Positions 36,196 through 49,009 are shown, counted from the stretch's first letter. The stretch: DNA of 64,000 nucleotides from Luteibacter sp. dw_328 (GCF_018449605.1 NZ_JAAVUW010000006.1:337620-401619), one strand, 5' to 3'. The notes: a model not told the origin generated them from the letters alone. Program-made: numbers and translations.

Positions 36196-36557
36196 GGTGT
36201 TGGATTCCGTACGAAAAGCTATAAAAAGGTTCGAAAGGATAAGCGTTCGTAGCCCGCTTTCCCAATGTGTTAAGGCTGCGGTCCCCGCGCCACTCCTACT
36301 AAGTGCCGGAAGTCACCGGACAGAACTGACGGAAGTCATGTCCCGCCCTACGGTGGCTCGCTGGCGCCTGAACGGCCGGTGGCGCAAGTGCCTGATGCCC
36401 ATGGGAACGGTAAGGGCCGGCCCCACTTCATTCTAAGGTAGACGGGCGGCCAGACCCTTACTTTTTCCTGCGGCGTGAATGACAACCATGACGTGCTGGA
36501 AATAACTGAACCGCTGCGTATAATAAAGTCATAATTTTTGTTTGTGAAGGTGTAGCC
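36196..36557. promoter_or_regulatory. divergent regulatory region with a TATAAT box
   Basis: 362 bases between pcm and the TetR gene with no gene. A perfect TATAAT (36519-36524) lies 34 bases before the TetR ATG; the region 17 bases upstream of it (CTGGAA) is a weak -35. The region probably also holds the pcm-tolC promoter and a TetR operator, but no clear palindrome is seen. Confidence 0.5.
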
Positions 36558-37220
36558 ATGAACGCCAGCCCGAAAATGAAAACGCAGGGTCCCGGGCGTC
36601 CGAAGGATATGGAGAAGCGCGCGGCCATCCTCGATGCCGCCAAGGCGCTCTTCACCCAGGGCGGCTTCGCGGGAACCAGCATGGACGCCGTCGCGGCTTC
36701 CGCGGGCGTCTCCAAGCTCACCGTCTACAGCCATTTCGGCGACAAGGACAACCTCTTCCGCGAGGTCATCCGCGCCCACGTTCAGGAACGCCTCCCGGAC
36801 GATCTCTTCGACTTCAGCCCGGGCGCGGACATCCGCGTCACCCTGAATAACATCGCCAGCCGCCACGCGGCAATGGAAACGAACGTCGAATCGGTCGGCA
36901 CCTTCCGCGCCATCCTTTCCGACTGCCAGGCCGGCGGTAACCCGCGTTTCGGCCGGCTGGTCTGGGAAGAAGGCCCGGTGCGCATGCACAAGCTGATGCA
37001 GCGCCTGCTCGACGGCGCCACGGAGCGCGGTCAGCTCGAGATCGCCGACACCTCGCGCGCCACCACGCAGTTCCTGGCCCTGCTCAAGGGCGACCTGCTG
37101 CTGCGTCGCCTGTTCGGTTGCGAAGACTGCGCCGTGCAGTTCGGTGAAGAGGTCAAGGCCAATGCCCTGGCCGCTGTCGAGATGTTCATCCGCGCTTACG
37201 AGCCGCGCCCGGACTGCTGA
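36558..37220 (+). CDS. TetR/AcrR family transcriptional regulator
   Basis: A 220-residue repressor-type regulator. The helix-turn-helix is MDAVAASAGVSKLTVYSHFG (about 39-58), followed by DKDNLFREVI, the canonical TetR pattern. The C-terminal ligand domain resembles the AefR-like TetR_C type found near efflux genes (GRLVWEEGPVRMHKLMQRLL). It is divergent from pcm-tolC and may control efflux, but its target is inferred only from position. thiC with its riboswitch follows on the same strand. Confidence 0.92.
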   Translation: MNASPKMKTQGPGRPKDMEKRAAILDAAKALFTQGGFAGTSMDAVAASAGVSKLTVYSHFGDKDNLFREVIRAHVQERLPDDLFDFSPGADIRVTLNNIASRHAAMETNVESVGTFRAILSDCQAGGNPRFGRLVWEEGPVRMHKLMQRLLDGATERGQLEIADTSRATTQFLALLKGDLLLRRLFGCEDCAVQFGEEVKANALAAVEMFIRAYEPRPDC

Positions 37221-37260
37221 GCGCTCGCGTCCGACACCCGCTTCGTGGTTGAATCCCCCT

Positions 37261-39289
<2,029 letters not shown>

Positions 39290-39330
39290 GGTCCCACGTC
39301 GTCCCGCGTCGACTTGCGTCGGCCCGCTCA

Positions 39331-39441
39331 GTAGGAGCCGATTTATCGGCGATCTTTCATGTGGGAGCCGCTTCAGCGGCGATGGGTGCTTGCGGCAGCC
39401 TGGCCCGCTGCCGCGGGATCGCCGATGAATCGGCTCCTACA
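39331..39441. repeat. REP cluster (three units)
   Basis: Plus-strand GCCGAT-class unit with one changed base (ATTTATCGG), a GCCGCT-class unit (GCCGCTTCAGCGGC), then hairpin CCCGCTGCCGCGGG and an inverted GCCGAT unit. Starts 42 bases after thiC. Confidence 0.85.
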
Positions 39442-39557
39442 ACGGGCGCGGCACCCTTCACCCCGTGTTACCGGACCTACCGAGAATATTCGTAAAGGTC
39501 CGCCCGACACCGGCGGGGTAAGCTAACCCCTCACGTTCCCCCACATAAAGGACAGGC

Positions 39558-40583
39558 ATGAACGCGAACGCCGCCCCGTCACCGTCGCCGACCCGTCGTC
39601 GACGCAACCCGATCAGCCTCACCGTGGCGGTCGTGATCGCGCTTCTCATCCTGTGGGTGCTCATCACCATGTGGTGGTGGGACAAGGAGCCCGAGCAATT
39701 CGATCCGGTCACGGTGACCACGGCGCACATGAAGGAGATCGGCCGGCCGATGGCTACCGGTGCGGTGACCACGTACACGCTGATCGAATCGGTGAATACG
39801 CTGATGGATAAGCGTGGCGGTTACCTGAGCAACGACAAGCTGCCGCCTGGCGTGTTCATGGACAATATTCCCAACTGGGAATTCGGCTCGCTGATGGCCT
39901 CGCGCGATCTCGCACAGGCGCTTCGCAACAGCTTCAGTCGCTCGCAAACGCAGTCCACCGAAGATAAGGATCTCGGTGAGGCCGACCCGTTACTCAACAG
40001 CCCGAACGATCGCTGGCTGCTGCCGAGTTCCGAATCGCAATACGGCAAGGCGACGGACGACCTGGAGAAGTACCTCGTCCGCCTGAGTGACTCCGAGGAC
40101 GCCAACGCGCACTTCTACGCGCGCGCCGACAACCTTGCGGATTACCTGCAGACCGTGTCCGCCCGTCTGGGCTCGCTGTCGCAGCGACTTTCGGCGAGCG
40201 TCGGGCAGCTCAAGGTGGATGCGGCGCCCAACGCCGATGTCTCCGGCAAAGTGGGGCCATCCAAGGCGGTGTACGTGAAGACGCCCTGGAACAAGATCGA
40301 CGACAACTTCTATGAAGCGCGCGGTTACACCTGGGCCTTGCTGGAGCAGCTGAAGGCGATTCGCCACGACTTCGCGCCGATCCTTCGCAGCAAGAACGCG
40401 GATGCGAGCCTGCAGCAAGTCATTCGCGAACTGGAAGAATCGCAGAAGGCGCTGGGTAGCCCGGTGGTCCTCAACGGCTCGCCGTTCGGCTTCTTCGCGA
40501 ACCACTCGCTGGTGATGGCGAACTACATCTCGCGCGCCAACGCGGCGATCATCGACTTGCGTACGTTGTTAGGCCGCGGCTAA
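39558..40583 (+). CDS. DUF2333 family membrane protein
   Basis: A 341-residue protein with an Arg-rich cytoplasmic N-terminus (TRRRRNPIS) and one transmembrane helix at about 19-42 (LTVAVVIALLILWVLITMWW). The rest is probably periplasmic. It matches the DUF2333 family (WDKEPEQFDPV; GGYLSNDKLPPGVFMDNIPN), whose function is unknown. No enzymatic motif is visible. Flanked by REP clusters on both sides and transcribed away from ppa, so it is likely monocistronic. Confidence 0.9.
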   Translation: MNANAAPSPSPTRRRRNPISLTVAVVIALLILWVLITMWWWDKEPEQFDPVTVTTAHMKEIGRPMATGAVTTYTLIESVNTLMDKRGGYLSNDKLPPGVFMDNIPNWEFGSLMASRDLAQALRNSFSRSQTQSTEDKDLGEADPLLNSPNDRWLLPSSESQYGKATDDLEKYLVRLSDSEDANAHFYARADNLADYLQTVSARLGSLSQRLSASVGQLKVDAAPNADVSGKVGPSKAVYVKTPWNKIDDNFYEARGYTWALLEQLKAIRHDFAPILRSKNADASLQQVIRELEESQKALGSPVVLNGSPFGFFANHSLVMANYISRANAAIIDLRTLLGRG

Positions 40584-40612
40584 AAAAATCGGCTCCCTTG
40601 TGGGAGCCGATT
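40582..40612 (-). terminator. probable intrinsic terminator of ppa, built from REP sequence
   Basis: On the minus strand, stem AATCGGCTCCC/GGGAGCCGATT (11 pairs, 4-base loop) is followed by TTTTT(T)A. It lies about 75 bases beyond the ppa stop and overlaps the stop codon of the convergent DUF2333 gene. One arm is the start of a REP unit. Confidence 0.7.
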
Positions 40613-40671
40613 CATCGGCGATCATGGTCGCCGGGCTTCGCAGGGATCGCCGATACATCGGCTCCTACCAA
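40600..40671. repeat. REP pair (inverted)
   Basis: A GCCGAT-class unit and an inverted unit with one changed base (CGATACATCGG) about 25 bases apart, between DUF2333 and ppa. Confidence 0.85.
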
Positions 40672-40686
40672 GCAGGTTGCGTCAGA

Positions 40687-41220
40687 TCAGTGGTCGGCCT
40701 TGTAACGACCCATGCCAGCGACGATCTCCGCCTTGGCTTCTTCCGCGCCGACCCAGCCGTCGATCTTGACCCACTTGCCCTTCTCGAGATCCTTGTAGTG
40801 CTCGAAGAAGTGACCGATGCGCTCCAGCCAGTGACCGGAAACCTGGCCGATATCCTTGATGTGCGCGTAGCCGGCGAACACCTTGTCCACCGGAACCACG
40901 ACGAGCTTCTCGTCGGCACCGGCTTCGTCGGTCATCTTCAGCATGCCGACCGGATGGCAACGGATCACCGAGCCCGGTACCAGCGACAGCGGCAGGATCA
41001 CCAGCGCGTCGAGCGGGTCGCCGTCGCCACCCAGGGTGCCCGGCACGTAGCCGTAGTTGCACGGGTAGCGCATCGGGGTCGACAGGATGCGGTCGACGAA
41101 GATCGCGCCGCTTTCCTTGTCCACTTCGTACTTGACGGGCTCGGCATCCTTGGGGATTTCGATGATGACGTTGATTTCGTCCGGCACATTCTTGCCGGCG
41201 GGAACGAGGTGCAGGCCCAT
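40687..41220 (-). CDS. ppa: inorganic pyrophosphatase
   Basis: Soluble family I pyrophosphatase, 177 residues (E. coli 176). VIIEIPKDAEPVKYEVDKES, YPCNYGYVPGTLGGDGDPLD with the metal-binding Asp cluster, and HIKDIGQVSGHWLERIGHFF are conserved. It removes PPi from biosynthetic reactions. The window also encodes a membrane H+-pyrophosphatase and a PPi-dependent phosphofructokinase, which use PPi as an energy source. Confidence 0.97.
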   Translation of the reverse strand: MGLHLVPAGKNVPDEINVIIEIPKDAEPVKYEVDKESGAIFVDRILSTPMRYPCNYGYVPGTLGGDGDPLDALVILPLSLVPGSVIRCHPVGMLKMTDEAGADEKLVVVPVDKVFAGYAHIKDIGQVSGHWLERIGHFFEHYKDLEKGKWVKIDGWVGAEEAKAEIVAGMGRYKADH

Positions 41221-41303
41221 GGGATTCCTTGGTGATTCGGGGGGTTAAGGCGGCCGAATAGGATACCGCCCGGCCATGGCCCCGGCAAAGTGCCTGTTTT
41301 TTG

Positions 41304-41383
41304 TGTGGGAGCCGGCTATGCCGGCGATGGACTCACCCGCTAAACCGCTTCGTTGGCTTTTCGCCGCTGAAGCGGCTCCCACA
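41304..41383. repeat. REP pair of two different stem classes
   Basis: A GCCGGC-class unit (GCCGGCTATGCCGGC) and, 45 bases on, an inverted GCCGCT-class unit. Lies between ppa and the prolyl oligopeptidase gene. Confidence 0.85.
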
Positions 41384-41391
41384 GGATGTGC

Positions 41392-43515
41392 TTACTTCAG
41401 GTGTTCCCAGAGGTAGGTATAGGCCAGGGCGCTCATGAACGCCGACTGCTTGTTGTCCGCTGCGGCGCCATGTCCACCTTCGAGGTTCTCGTAGAGGCTG
41501 GCGTCGAAGCCCATGGCCTGCATGCGTGCGGCCATCTTGCGGGCATGCACCGGGCCCACGCGGTCGTCGCGCGTGGAGGTGGTGAACAGCACCGGCGGGT
41601 ACTTGGTGCCCTTATGCAGGTTCTGATACGGCGAGAAGGTCTGGATGTACTTCCATTCCTCCGGCTTGTCCGGATCGCCGTATTCCGCCATCCACGAAGC
41701 ACCGGCGGACATGTGCGTGTAGCGCTTCATGTCGAGCAGGGCCACCTGGCTGACCACCGCGCCGTACAGCTGCGGATACTGGGTCAGCATGTTGCCGGCG
41801 AGCAGTCCGCCGTTGCTGCCGCCCATCATGCCCATGTGTTTCGGGTTGGTGATCTTGCGGTCGATCAGATCCTGCGAGACAGCCGCGAAGTCCTCGTAAG
41901 CGCGAGGACGATTGGCTTTCAACGCCGCCTGGTGCCAGCGCGGACCGTACTCGCCGCCACCGCGGATATTGGCGATGACGTACACGCCACCCTTTTCCAG
42001 CCAGGCGCGTCCGGCACCCGCGGCATAGGCCGGCTCGAGCGATATCTCGAAACCGCCGTAACCATAGACCAGGGTCGGGTTAGTGCCGTCGGCCTTCAGG
42101 GCCTTCGGCGCGATCTCGAAGTAGGGCACCTTGGTGCCGTCCTTGGAGGTGACGAAGTGCTGGCTGACGACGAACTTCGAGGCATCGAAGAAGGCCGGGC
42201 TGTGCTTGATCGCCTCGCGCTCACCCTGGCCCAGCGTGCCGTAATAAAGCGTGGTGGGCTGCAGGAAACCGGTCACGGTGAGGAAGTATTCGTCCGTGTC
42301 GTCGGCATCGATACCGCCGGCCTGCATGTTGCTGAGGGCCGGTGCACCGCTGAGCGTATCTTCCTTCCAGGCACCGGTATCGGCTGGCGTCAGGACCTTG
42401 ATCTGGGTGACCACATCGCGCGACACGGTGAGGATCAGATGGTGGCGCGTCCACGAATGACCCGCCAGCGACGTGTGCTCGTCGGGTGTGAAAAGTACGG
42501 TGAAGTCGCGCTTGCCAGCCATGAAATCGTCGAACTTCGTGGCGACCAGCGAGCCGGAGGGATAGGTCTTGCCGCCGACCGTCCACGCCGTGCGCAGCTC
42601 GACAAGCAGCCATTCGCGTTCGACATCGGTCTCGGCGTCGTTGGGCACGTCGATTTTCGTCAGCGAGCCGTCCTTGCCGCGCAGGAAGGTCTCGGAGCTG
42701 TAGAACTCCAGTGCGCGCTGCACGAAATCGCGCTCGAAGCCCGGCGTGCGATCGCGATAGGCCGAGATGGAAAGGTCGTTGTCCTTACCTTCGTACACGG
42801 TCTGAGCGGAAGCCAGCGGCGTGCCGCGCTTCCATTCCTTGACGATGCGCGGGTAGCTCGAGGTGGTCATCGAGCCCGGGCCGAAATCCGTGGCGACATA
42901 GATATGGTCGTCGTCGATCCAGGCGACCTGGCTCTTGGCCTCCGGCAGGGCGAAGCCGTCCTTGATGAAGCCCTTGGTCGAGAGATCGAACTCGCGGATC
43001 ACGTCGGCATCCGCACCGCCGCGCGACAGCGAGACGAGGCAGCGGCGGTAGTCCGGCTTCAGGCACTGCACGCCGTGCCAGACCCAGTTCTCTTTTTCGG
43101 ACGCGGCGAGCGCATCGAGATCGATCACGGTGTCCCAGGCCGGCTTGTCCTTGCGGTACTCGGCCAGCGTGGTACGGCGCCACAGGCCCTTGGGGTGCTG
43201 CTTGTCGCGCCAGAAGTTGTAGAAGTGGTCGCCGATCTTCGAAACCATCGGGATCTTTGCGTCGGAATCGAGCATCTCCAGCAGGCGCGCGTCCAGCGTC
43301 TTGAAGTCCTGGCTCTCGGCGTACTTCGCCACGGTCTCGGCGTTACGCGCCTTGACCCACTCGAGCGGCTTGGCGCCGTCGATATCGTCCAGCCAGAGAT
43401 TTTCGTCATCGGCTCCGGCCTGGGTGGCGGGAGCGGCGGTATGCGGGGTGTCGTGGGCTTGAGTCATGCCACTGAAGGTAAGGGCGATGACGAGCGCAAT
43501 CCAGCGTCGATGCAT
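41392..43515 (-). CDS. prolyl oligopeptidase family serine peptidase (S9A)
   Basis: A 707-residue exported peptidase that cleaves after Pro in short peptides. Signal peptide 1-20 (TFSGMTQA). The beta-propeller spans about 100-420. The alpha/beta-hydrolase domain contains MGMMGGSNGGLLAGNML with nucleophile Ser567, the Asp in TSTRDDRVGP and the His in LEGGHGA. VYGYGGFEISLEPAY and IANIRGGGEYGPRWHQAALK are S9A hallmarks. Periplasmic location is inferred from the signal peptide. It starts 9 bases after a REP pair and appears monocistronic. Confidence 0.95.
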   Translation of the reverse strand: MHRRWIALVIALTFSGMTQAHDTPHTAAPATQAGADDENLWLDDIDGAKPLEWVKARNAETVAKYAESQDFKTLDARLLEMLDSDAKIPMVSKIGDHFYNFWRDKQHPKGLWRRTTLAEYRKDKPAWDTVIDLDALAASEKENWVWHGVQCLKPDYRRCLVSLSRGGADADVIREFDLSTKGFIKDGFALPEAKSQVAWIDDDHIYVATDFGPGSMTTSSYPRIVKEWKRGTPLASAQTVYEGKDNDLSISAYRDRTPGFERDFVQRALEFYSSETFLRGKDGSLTKIDVPNDAETDVEREWLLVELRTAWTVGGKTYPSGSLVATKFDDFMAGKRDFTVLFTPDEHTSLAGHSWTRHHLILTVSRDVVTQIKVLTPADTGAWKEDTLSGAPALSNMQAGGIDADDTDEYFLTVTGFLQPTTLYYGTLGQGEREAIKHSPAFFDASKFVVSQHFVTSKDGTKVPYFEIAPKALKADGTNPTLVYGYGGFEISLEPAYAAGAGRAWLEKGGVYVIANIRGGGEYGPRWHQAALKANRPRAYEDFAAVSQDLIDRKITNPKHMGMMGGSNGGLLAGNMLTQYPQLYGAVVSQVALLDMKRYTHMSAGASWMAEYGDPDKPEEWKYIQTFSPYQNLHKGTKYPPVLFTTSTRDDRVGPVHARKMAARMQAMGFDASLYENLEGGHGAAADNKQSAFMSALAYTYLWEHLK

Positions 43516-43607
43516 GGTTCCGGGTTCCGAGATTGAGCGGAACCCGGACCATAGCTTACCCGGCGGGCCCGAAGGCCCATGACTTCCGGGCTACAACCCC
43601 CTTGCTC

Positions 43608-43690
43608 GGTAGGAGCCGATTCATCGGCGATCGGGTGCTCGCCGCACCCTAGCCCGCTGCCGCGGGATCGCCGATGAATCGGCTCCTACC
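43608..43690. repeat. REP pair (inverted)
   Basis: Two inverted GCCGAT-class units around a spacer containing CCCGCTGCCGCGGG, 20 bases from the hppA stop. Confidence 0.85.
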
Positions 43691-43709
43691 TAGCCAGAGG
43701 CAACACGGC

Positions 43710-45758
<2,049 letters not shown>

Positions 45759-45919
45759 CGAAGCCTCCCCAAGTTGTGGGAGCCCGCCATGGGGCTCGAC
45801 CCGAGTATAGGCAGGGGAGACCGCCGAAGGCGTTGTGCGCTGCGGGACAGCCCACAAGAAAGGCTCATCGCAGGCTCGGCTTCGCCGTCGCTTCGTACAC
45901 TTGGGCGTCTCGCGGGGAG

Positions 45920-46055
45920 ACCTTGGTGTCCACCCTCGCTGCTCAGACACGTCCTCCGCGTTCGAAAAGGAAGGCCGCTGACGCGGCCCATGTATCTAAC
46001 TGGCCTACGGCCGCTCCACTTGTGCGGAACTCGCCTCGAGGGTGGACACCAAGGT
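45920..46055 (+). repeat. structured element T1, copy C
   Basis: 136 bases bounded by perfect 19-base inverted repeats ACCTTGGTGTCCACCCTCG and complement; inner hairpin GGCCGC-TGAC-GCGGCC. Confidence 0.85.
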
Positions 46056-46306
46056 CTCTCACAACGATACGGTCAGCTGGAGGGAGAGCCGTTGGGCGGG
46101 GTGGCCGCCGAAACCGGCTGTCACGGCCGTCGTGCCGGTACGAACATTCCGACTTGGTGAGACCCTTCCTTGCCGCTGGGCCGCGTCGCGCGGATGATCG
46201 CGACCGGCGCGCTGCGGTTGACCGCCTGCCGATGGCGACGGGCCAGCAGCCGAAGCAGCGCTGCTCTGTCGGCTCGATCCACACGAACCTCAGGGATGGG
46301 AAGAGC

Positions 46307-46440
46307 GTTCGGTGCCCACTCTCGAGGCGAGTTCCGCACAAGTGGAGCGGCCGCAGGCCAATAAGCACATGGTCCGCGCAGCGGACTTTCCGGTACGAAA
46401 CGCGGAGGACGTGTCTGAGCAGCGAGGGTGGGCACCGAAG
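46307..46440 (-). repeat. structured element T2, copy C
   Basis: 134 bases in inverted orientation. The outer stem has two imperfect pairs. The inner hairpin reads GTCCGC-TGC-GCGGAC instead of GGCCGC-GCGGCC, a paired change in both arms. Confidence 0.85.
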
Positions 46441-46499
46441 GCTCTGCGCCGCTACGTCCCCGCCCGCCGCGACGTCTCCGGAGCTCCGCGAGGAACCAC

Positions 46500-46534
46500 A
46501 AAAAAGGCCGGGCCCCGCGATGCGGGGCCCGGCC
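46500..46534 (-). terminator. intrinsic terminator of the RcnB-like genes
   Basis: On the minus strand a perfect 13-base-pair stem (GGCCGGGCCCCGC and complement) with a 3-base loop and a following T-run, 13 bases after the stop of the first RcnB-like gene. Confidence 0.92.
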
Positions 46535-46547
46535 TGGTGGTGCGGTG

Positions 46548-46964
46548 TTATTGGGAAATGATGTCCGCGATCACACCCGTGGCAACAGCGACGAGAAGGA
46601 AGTCGTTGTTGTCGGCGCGCTGCCAGCGGTAGCCGCGTGGCGGTTCGCGCAGGTGGCGCTCGCGGTAATCGTTGACCACGATGACGCGGCCGTCATAACG
46701 GTGGCCACGCTCCCAATGGCCGCCCGGGCCCGGATGCCAGTTATTGGCACGGTAGTCCCGGTGATCGTCGCGATGGTCGTCACGGCGATCGTCGCGGTGG
46801 TCGTCACGATGGTCATCGCGGTGATCGTCACGCTGATCGTTGCCATGGTCGTCGTGGTACTGCTGGACGCCTGCCGGCTGGAAAGGCGCCGGGCTGAAGG
46901 CGAACGCCGGGGCGATGACGGCCGAGGCGGCGACGGTAAGCGCGATCTTGCTAAGCAGTTTCAT
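46548..46964 (-). CDS. RcnB-family periplasmic protein 1, His/Asp-repeat type
   Basis: A 138-residue exported protein. Signal peptide 1-23 (VIAPAFA). Residues about 36-69 are a run of HDD/HRDD repeats, a likely metal-binding or disordered polyelectrolyte region. The C-terminal domain (GGHWERGHRYDGRVIVVNDY, then PPRGYRWQRADNNDFLLVAV) matches the RcnB family, linked in E. coli to nickel and cobalt homeostasis. GGGAG lies 7 bases before ATG. Tandem with a paralogue 15 bases upstream; a shared terminator follows. Confidence 0.88.
   Translation of the reverse strand: MKLLSKIALTVAASAVIAPAFAFSPAPFQPAGVQQYHDDHGNDQRDDHRDDHRDDHRDDRRDDHRDDHRDYRANNWHPGPGGHWERGHRYDGRVIVVNDYRERHLREPPRGYRWQRADNNDFLLVAVATGVIADIISQ
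46757..46858 (+). repeat. 12-base coding microrepeat
   Basis: Imperfect 12-base units (GATGGTCGTCAC and variants) encode the HRDD repeats of the RcnB-like protein. Unit copies differ mostly by single bases. Confidence 0.75.
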
Positions 46965-46979
46965 GCGGATGCTCCCGAA

Positions 46980-47426
46980 TTAGCGTGTGGCAATGTCGAA
47001 GATGATGCCGGTCGCCACGGCGACAAGCAGAAAGTCGTTGTTCTCGCGGACCCAGTGGTAGCCGCGCGGCGGCGGGCGCAGGCGGTAGCTGCCGTAGTCG
47101 TACACCACCGTGTTACCGCCGTAGTAGCGATGGCCGCGCTCCCAGTGCCCGTAGTAACGCGGCGGGGGCGGGCGATGATAGTAGGCCGGACCGTTGTAGT
47201 AGCCGTGCCCGTAGTAACGTGGCGGCTCGCGACGGCCCTGCCAGCCACGATCATCGTGCCAGCGGCGATCATCGTGCCGGCCGCGGTCGTCGTGTCCGCG
47301 ATCATGGCCGCGGTCGTGGCCGTGGCGATCGCGGTCGCCGTCGTGGTCGCGATGATCGTCGGCAAACGCCGCTGTCGTGGCGACCAGGGCAAGGGCGGCA
47401 AACGCGGTACGCAGCATCATTCTCAT
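46980..47426 (-). CDS. RcnB-family periplasmic protein 2
   Basis: A 148-residue exported paralogue of the neighbouring gene. Signal peptide 1-22 (TTAAFA). The mature N-terminus is a His/Asp/Arg-rich tract (HDRGHDRGHDDRGRHDDRRW), then a Tyr/Pro-rich linker, then YGHWERGHRYYGGNTVVYDY and PPRGYHWVRENNDFLLVAVA, closely matching protein 1. ATG at 47426 has GGAG 7 bases upstream. Probably co-transcribed with protein 1. Role in metal handling is by family analogy only. Confidence 0.88.
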   Translation of the reverse strand: MRMMLRTAFAALALVATTAAFADDHRDHDGDRDRHGHDRGHDRGHDDRGRHDDRRWHDDRGWQGRREPPRYYGHGYYNGPAYYHRPPPPRYYGHWERGHRYYGGNTVVYDYGSYRLRPPPRGYHWVRENNDFLLVAVATGIIFDIATR

Positions 47427-47574
47427 CGCATCTCTCCAGGACGATCATCACGCCGCAAGTCGCTACGGCTGATCGACGATTGGAAGATAGGCAGACTTTC
47501 CTGAACGCGAAGTCCTACGAATCGAAAGTTTCGCGAAAGCATTCATAGACGCGACAGCTGTTGAACCACCGCGT

Positions 47575-48861
47575 TCAGGAAATCGATCCCGGACCGAACT
47601 CGAGAGTGAGCTCTGGCGCGCGTTCCGCAAGATTTAACGACGTTCGCCGTTCAGGCGTGCGGGCAATGATTTTTCCGCCGCGAACGACCATCAGCCGGGT
47701 CGCCTTGAGGCGGATGGCTTCGTAGGTGTCGCCCGCCTGGAGCAGGACGAAGTCCGCGCGATGACCCGGTGCAATCCCGTAGCTTTCCAGGCCGAGGACC
47801 CGCGCCGCATTGGTGGTGACAGCGTCGAAGCACTGCGCCACGCCGGTGGTCGACGTCATCTGCGCCACGTGCAGCCCCATGTGTGCGACCTCGAGCATGT
47901 CGCCCGAGCCCAGGCCATACCAGGGGTCCATCACGCAGTCGTGGCCGAAGGCGACATTGACCCCAGCGGCCATCAGCTCGGGCACCCGGGTCATGCCACG
48001 GCGCTTCGGATACGTGTCGTGCCGGCCCTGCAAGGTGATGTTGATCAGGGGGTTGGCGATGGCATGCACGCCTGCTTCGGCGATCAGCGGCAGCAGCTTG
48101 GAGACGTAGTAGTTGTCCATCGAATGCATGGACGTGAGATGCGAGCCGGTGACACGACCCTGCAGGCCGCTACGGATCGTTTCGGTGGCGAGCGTCTCGA
48201 TATGCCGGGACAGGGGATCGTCGGATTCGTCGCAGTGCATGTCCACTCGCAGGCCCCGCTCGGCGGCCAACTCGCAGAGCCAGCGGATCGACGTCGCGCC
48301 ATCGGCCATCGTCCGCTCGAAGTGCGGAATGCCACCGACCACGTCCACGCCCATGTCCAGCGCGCGGATGAGGTTGGCCTTCGCGCTGGTTGAGCGAAGC
48401 AGGCCGTCCTGTGGGAAAGCGACGAGCTCCAGGTGCAGGTAGGGCGCCACGCGGCGCTTCACCTCCAGCAAGGCTTCGGTGGCCAGCAGCCGGTCGTCAC
48501 AGATGTCGACATGGCTGCGGATCGCGAGCAGCCCTTGCGCCACTGCCATGTCGCAATAGGCCATGGCGCGGGCGACCAGCGCGTCGATCGTGAGGTCGGG
48601 CTTGAGCTCGCCCCACAGCGCGATGCCTTCGAGCAAGGTGCCGGAGGCGTTGAGGCGGGGCAGGCCGAGCGACAGCGTCGCATCCATGTGGAAGTGCGCG
48701 TCGACGAAGGGCGGTGAGACAAGTCGGCCACCCGCATCGATCTCCTCCAGGCCCTTCGCTGGTAGCGCCGGCTGGATCGCTGCGAAGCGCCCGTCGGCGA
48801 TGCCGATATCGACGTCGCGGCGCCCGTCGGGAAGGCTGGCGTGGCGGATGATCAGGTCCAT
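47575..48861 (-). CDS. CodA-like cytosine deaminase family amidohydrolase
   Basis: A 428-residue metal-dependent deaminase close to E. coli CodA. VDAHFHMD is the HxH metal site, VDMHCDESDDPLSRHIETLA contains the HCDE catalytic Glu, GSHLTSMHSM a further ligand region, and FGHDCVMDPWYGLGSGDMLE the catalytic Asp308. The next residue is Cys309, whereas E. coli CodA has Asp (314), a position known to control acceptance of 5-substituted cytosine. The substrate may thus differ (5-methylcytosine or another heterocycle is possible). The long frame upstream to 49152 overlaps the radical SAM gene and is rejected. Divergent from the DNA-repair pair. Confidence 0.88.
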   Translation of the reverse strand: MDLIIRHASLPDGRRDVDIGIADGRFAAIQPALPAKGLEEIDAGGRLVSPPFVDAHFHMDATLSLGLPRLNASGTLLEGIALWGELKPDLTIDALVARAMAYCDMAVAQGLLAIRSHVDICDDRLLATEALLEVKRRVAPYLHLELVAFPQDGLLRSTSAKANLIRALDMGVDVVGGIPHFERTMADGATSIRWLCELAAERGLRVDMHCDESDDPLSRHIETLATETIRSGLQGRVTGSHLTSMHSMDNYYVSKLLPLIAEAGVHAIANPLINITLQGRHDTYPKRRGMTRVPELMAAGVNVAFGHDCVMDPWYGLGSGDMLEVAHMGLHVAQMTSTTGVAQCFDAVTTNAARVLGLESYGIAPGHRADFVLLQAGDTYEAIRLKATRLMVVRGGKIIARTPERRTSLNLAERAPELTLEFGPGSIS

Positions 48862-48911
48862 GTCGGTCGACTCTGGCAGTAAAGCCCGAATCATATGCCT
48901 TTGCTTTCGAT

Positions 48912-48958
48912 CGCTCCTACAGGGGTAAGAGCATCGCCGCTGAAGCGGCTCCCACATG
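48912..48958. repeat. REP-like unit (GCCGCT class) with a partial neighbour
   Basis: A minus-strand GCCGCTGAAGCGGC unit ending in GGCTCCCACA, with a partial GCTCCTACAG beside it, in the gap between the CodA-like and radical SAM genes. Confidence 0.7.
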
Positions 48959-49009
48959 TACTTATTTGTGATCCGCGCTTTCACGCGGAGGTCGGCGCCA
49001 TTTGGCACC

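Larger units (their letters stand above)
45862..46467 (+). repeat. composite repeat locus C (two inverted 135-base elements plus core)
   Basis: Fills the gap between hppA and the RcnB-like genes. Order: GGCTCGGCTTCGCCGTCGCT, conserved flank CTTGGGCGTCTCGCGGGGAG, element T1 (45920-46055), 251-base core, inverted element T2 (46307-46440), then a single 30-base unit (46431-46460). No heptamer array here. The core ends match loci A and B, but its middle is unrelated to theirs, as if exchanged. Confidence 0.85.

Noticed and set aside
41386..43536. 716-codon plus-strand frame opposite the prolyl oligopeptidase
   Set aside because: Shadow frame; the minus-strand protein has the complete S9 motif set.
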